Shown piece after piece: positions 14,317 to 14,444 of a stretch of DNA of 14,444 nucleotides (position 1 is the stretch's first letter; every line of letters begins with the position of its first letter). The stretch is from Planctomycetota bacterium (lineage in GTDB: Bacteria; Planctomycetota; PUPC01; DSUN01), in NCBI GenBank assembly GCA_016872875.1, contig VGYW01000209.1, forward strand, positions 1 through 14,444, written 5' to 3'. The notes below the pieces were generated by a model that ran no database searches, was not told the origin of the DNA, and worked only from the letters and a program-made list of their open reading frames with translations. The position numbers and the translations under genes were made by a program.

Positions 14317-14444
14317 TGGGAACGTCCCAAGTTCTTGAGCCTCCCCGGGCGACGCTCTCCGCGCCGCGGGAACGCAAAGGCAAACTCGCCTCTGGGGGAC
14401 CAGTCCCCCAGACCCCCTGGGATTTATCGCATTCGGCCACCGGC
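14317..14444. repeat. Right part of the modular palindromic repeat element
   Basis: Positions 14317-14338 are the exact reverse complement of 164-185. CTGGGGGAC / GTCCCCCAG (14392-14400 and 14403-14411) is a GC hairpin equivalent to 98-116. It is followed by a run like the mirrored CCCCCAGG of the left end and then the 23-bp sequence identical to 1-23. If the ends are joined, the result is one palindromic element of about 290 bp between the divergent hisD and giant-protein genes. Confidence 0.7.

Overview
The window is a GC-rich bacterial segment with long genes, signal-peptide envelope proteins of lineage-restricted type, and many short palindromic and simple-sequence repeats between genes. 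Repeat style and protein architecture (STN-like domains plus TPRs in a very long secreted protein, GGTPVPP-type in-frame repeats) suggest a planctomycete or another PVC-superphylum bacterium, probably from a metagenome assembly. This placement is an inference from general look; no rRNA or tRNA gene was seen.

Layout. Positions 1-540 hold no gene, only repeats. Positions 547-5751 (+) encode a giant secreted protein with a beta-rich N-terminal half, TPR/coiled-coil middle, and two tandem STN-like (secretin/TonB N-terminal) domains. Positions 5982-8000 (+) encode a second secreted protein that looks paralogous to the N-terminal half of the first; the two probably act together in the envelope. Positions 8222-9997 (+) encode an ArnT/PMT-like membrane glycosyltransferase that carries three palindromic repeats inside its reading frame. 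Everything from 9987 to 14117 reads mainly on the minus strand and ends with the histidine-biosynthesis gene hisD (12828-14117).

The most striking structure lies between the glycosyltransferase and hisD. The 3' end of hisD occurs three times in the same orientation: a fragment of about 80 bp abutting the glycosyltransferase stop (9987-10070), a fragment of about 273 bp (11952-12224), and the intact gene. Between these copies sit two accessory cassettes: a ParA-type ATPase operon with two small unknown genes (10237-11775), and a UPF0175 antitoxin with an internally deleted DUF3368 PIN-like toxin (12251-12735). The fragments differ from the intact gene almost only at synonymous positions, so they look like ends of once-functional hisD alleles. 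The simplest reading is repeated insertion of cargo at the 3' end of hisD, each event supplying a replacement end and stranding the older one. No integrase or transposase is visible.

Repeat landscape. Each of the four long genes has a different short-tandem-repeat block upstream (CGT-type, 9-mer GTCCCTGTG, 7-mer GTGGACA, ATCC-type); three of these are arranged as two inverted arms around a spacer. The two window ends share an identical 23-bp sequence and carry matching halves of one modular palindrome. The window could therefore be a contig closed on, or broken at, a repeated element of about 290 bp.
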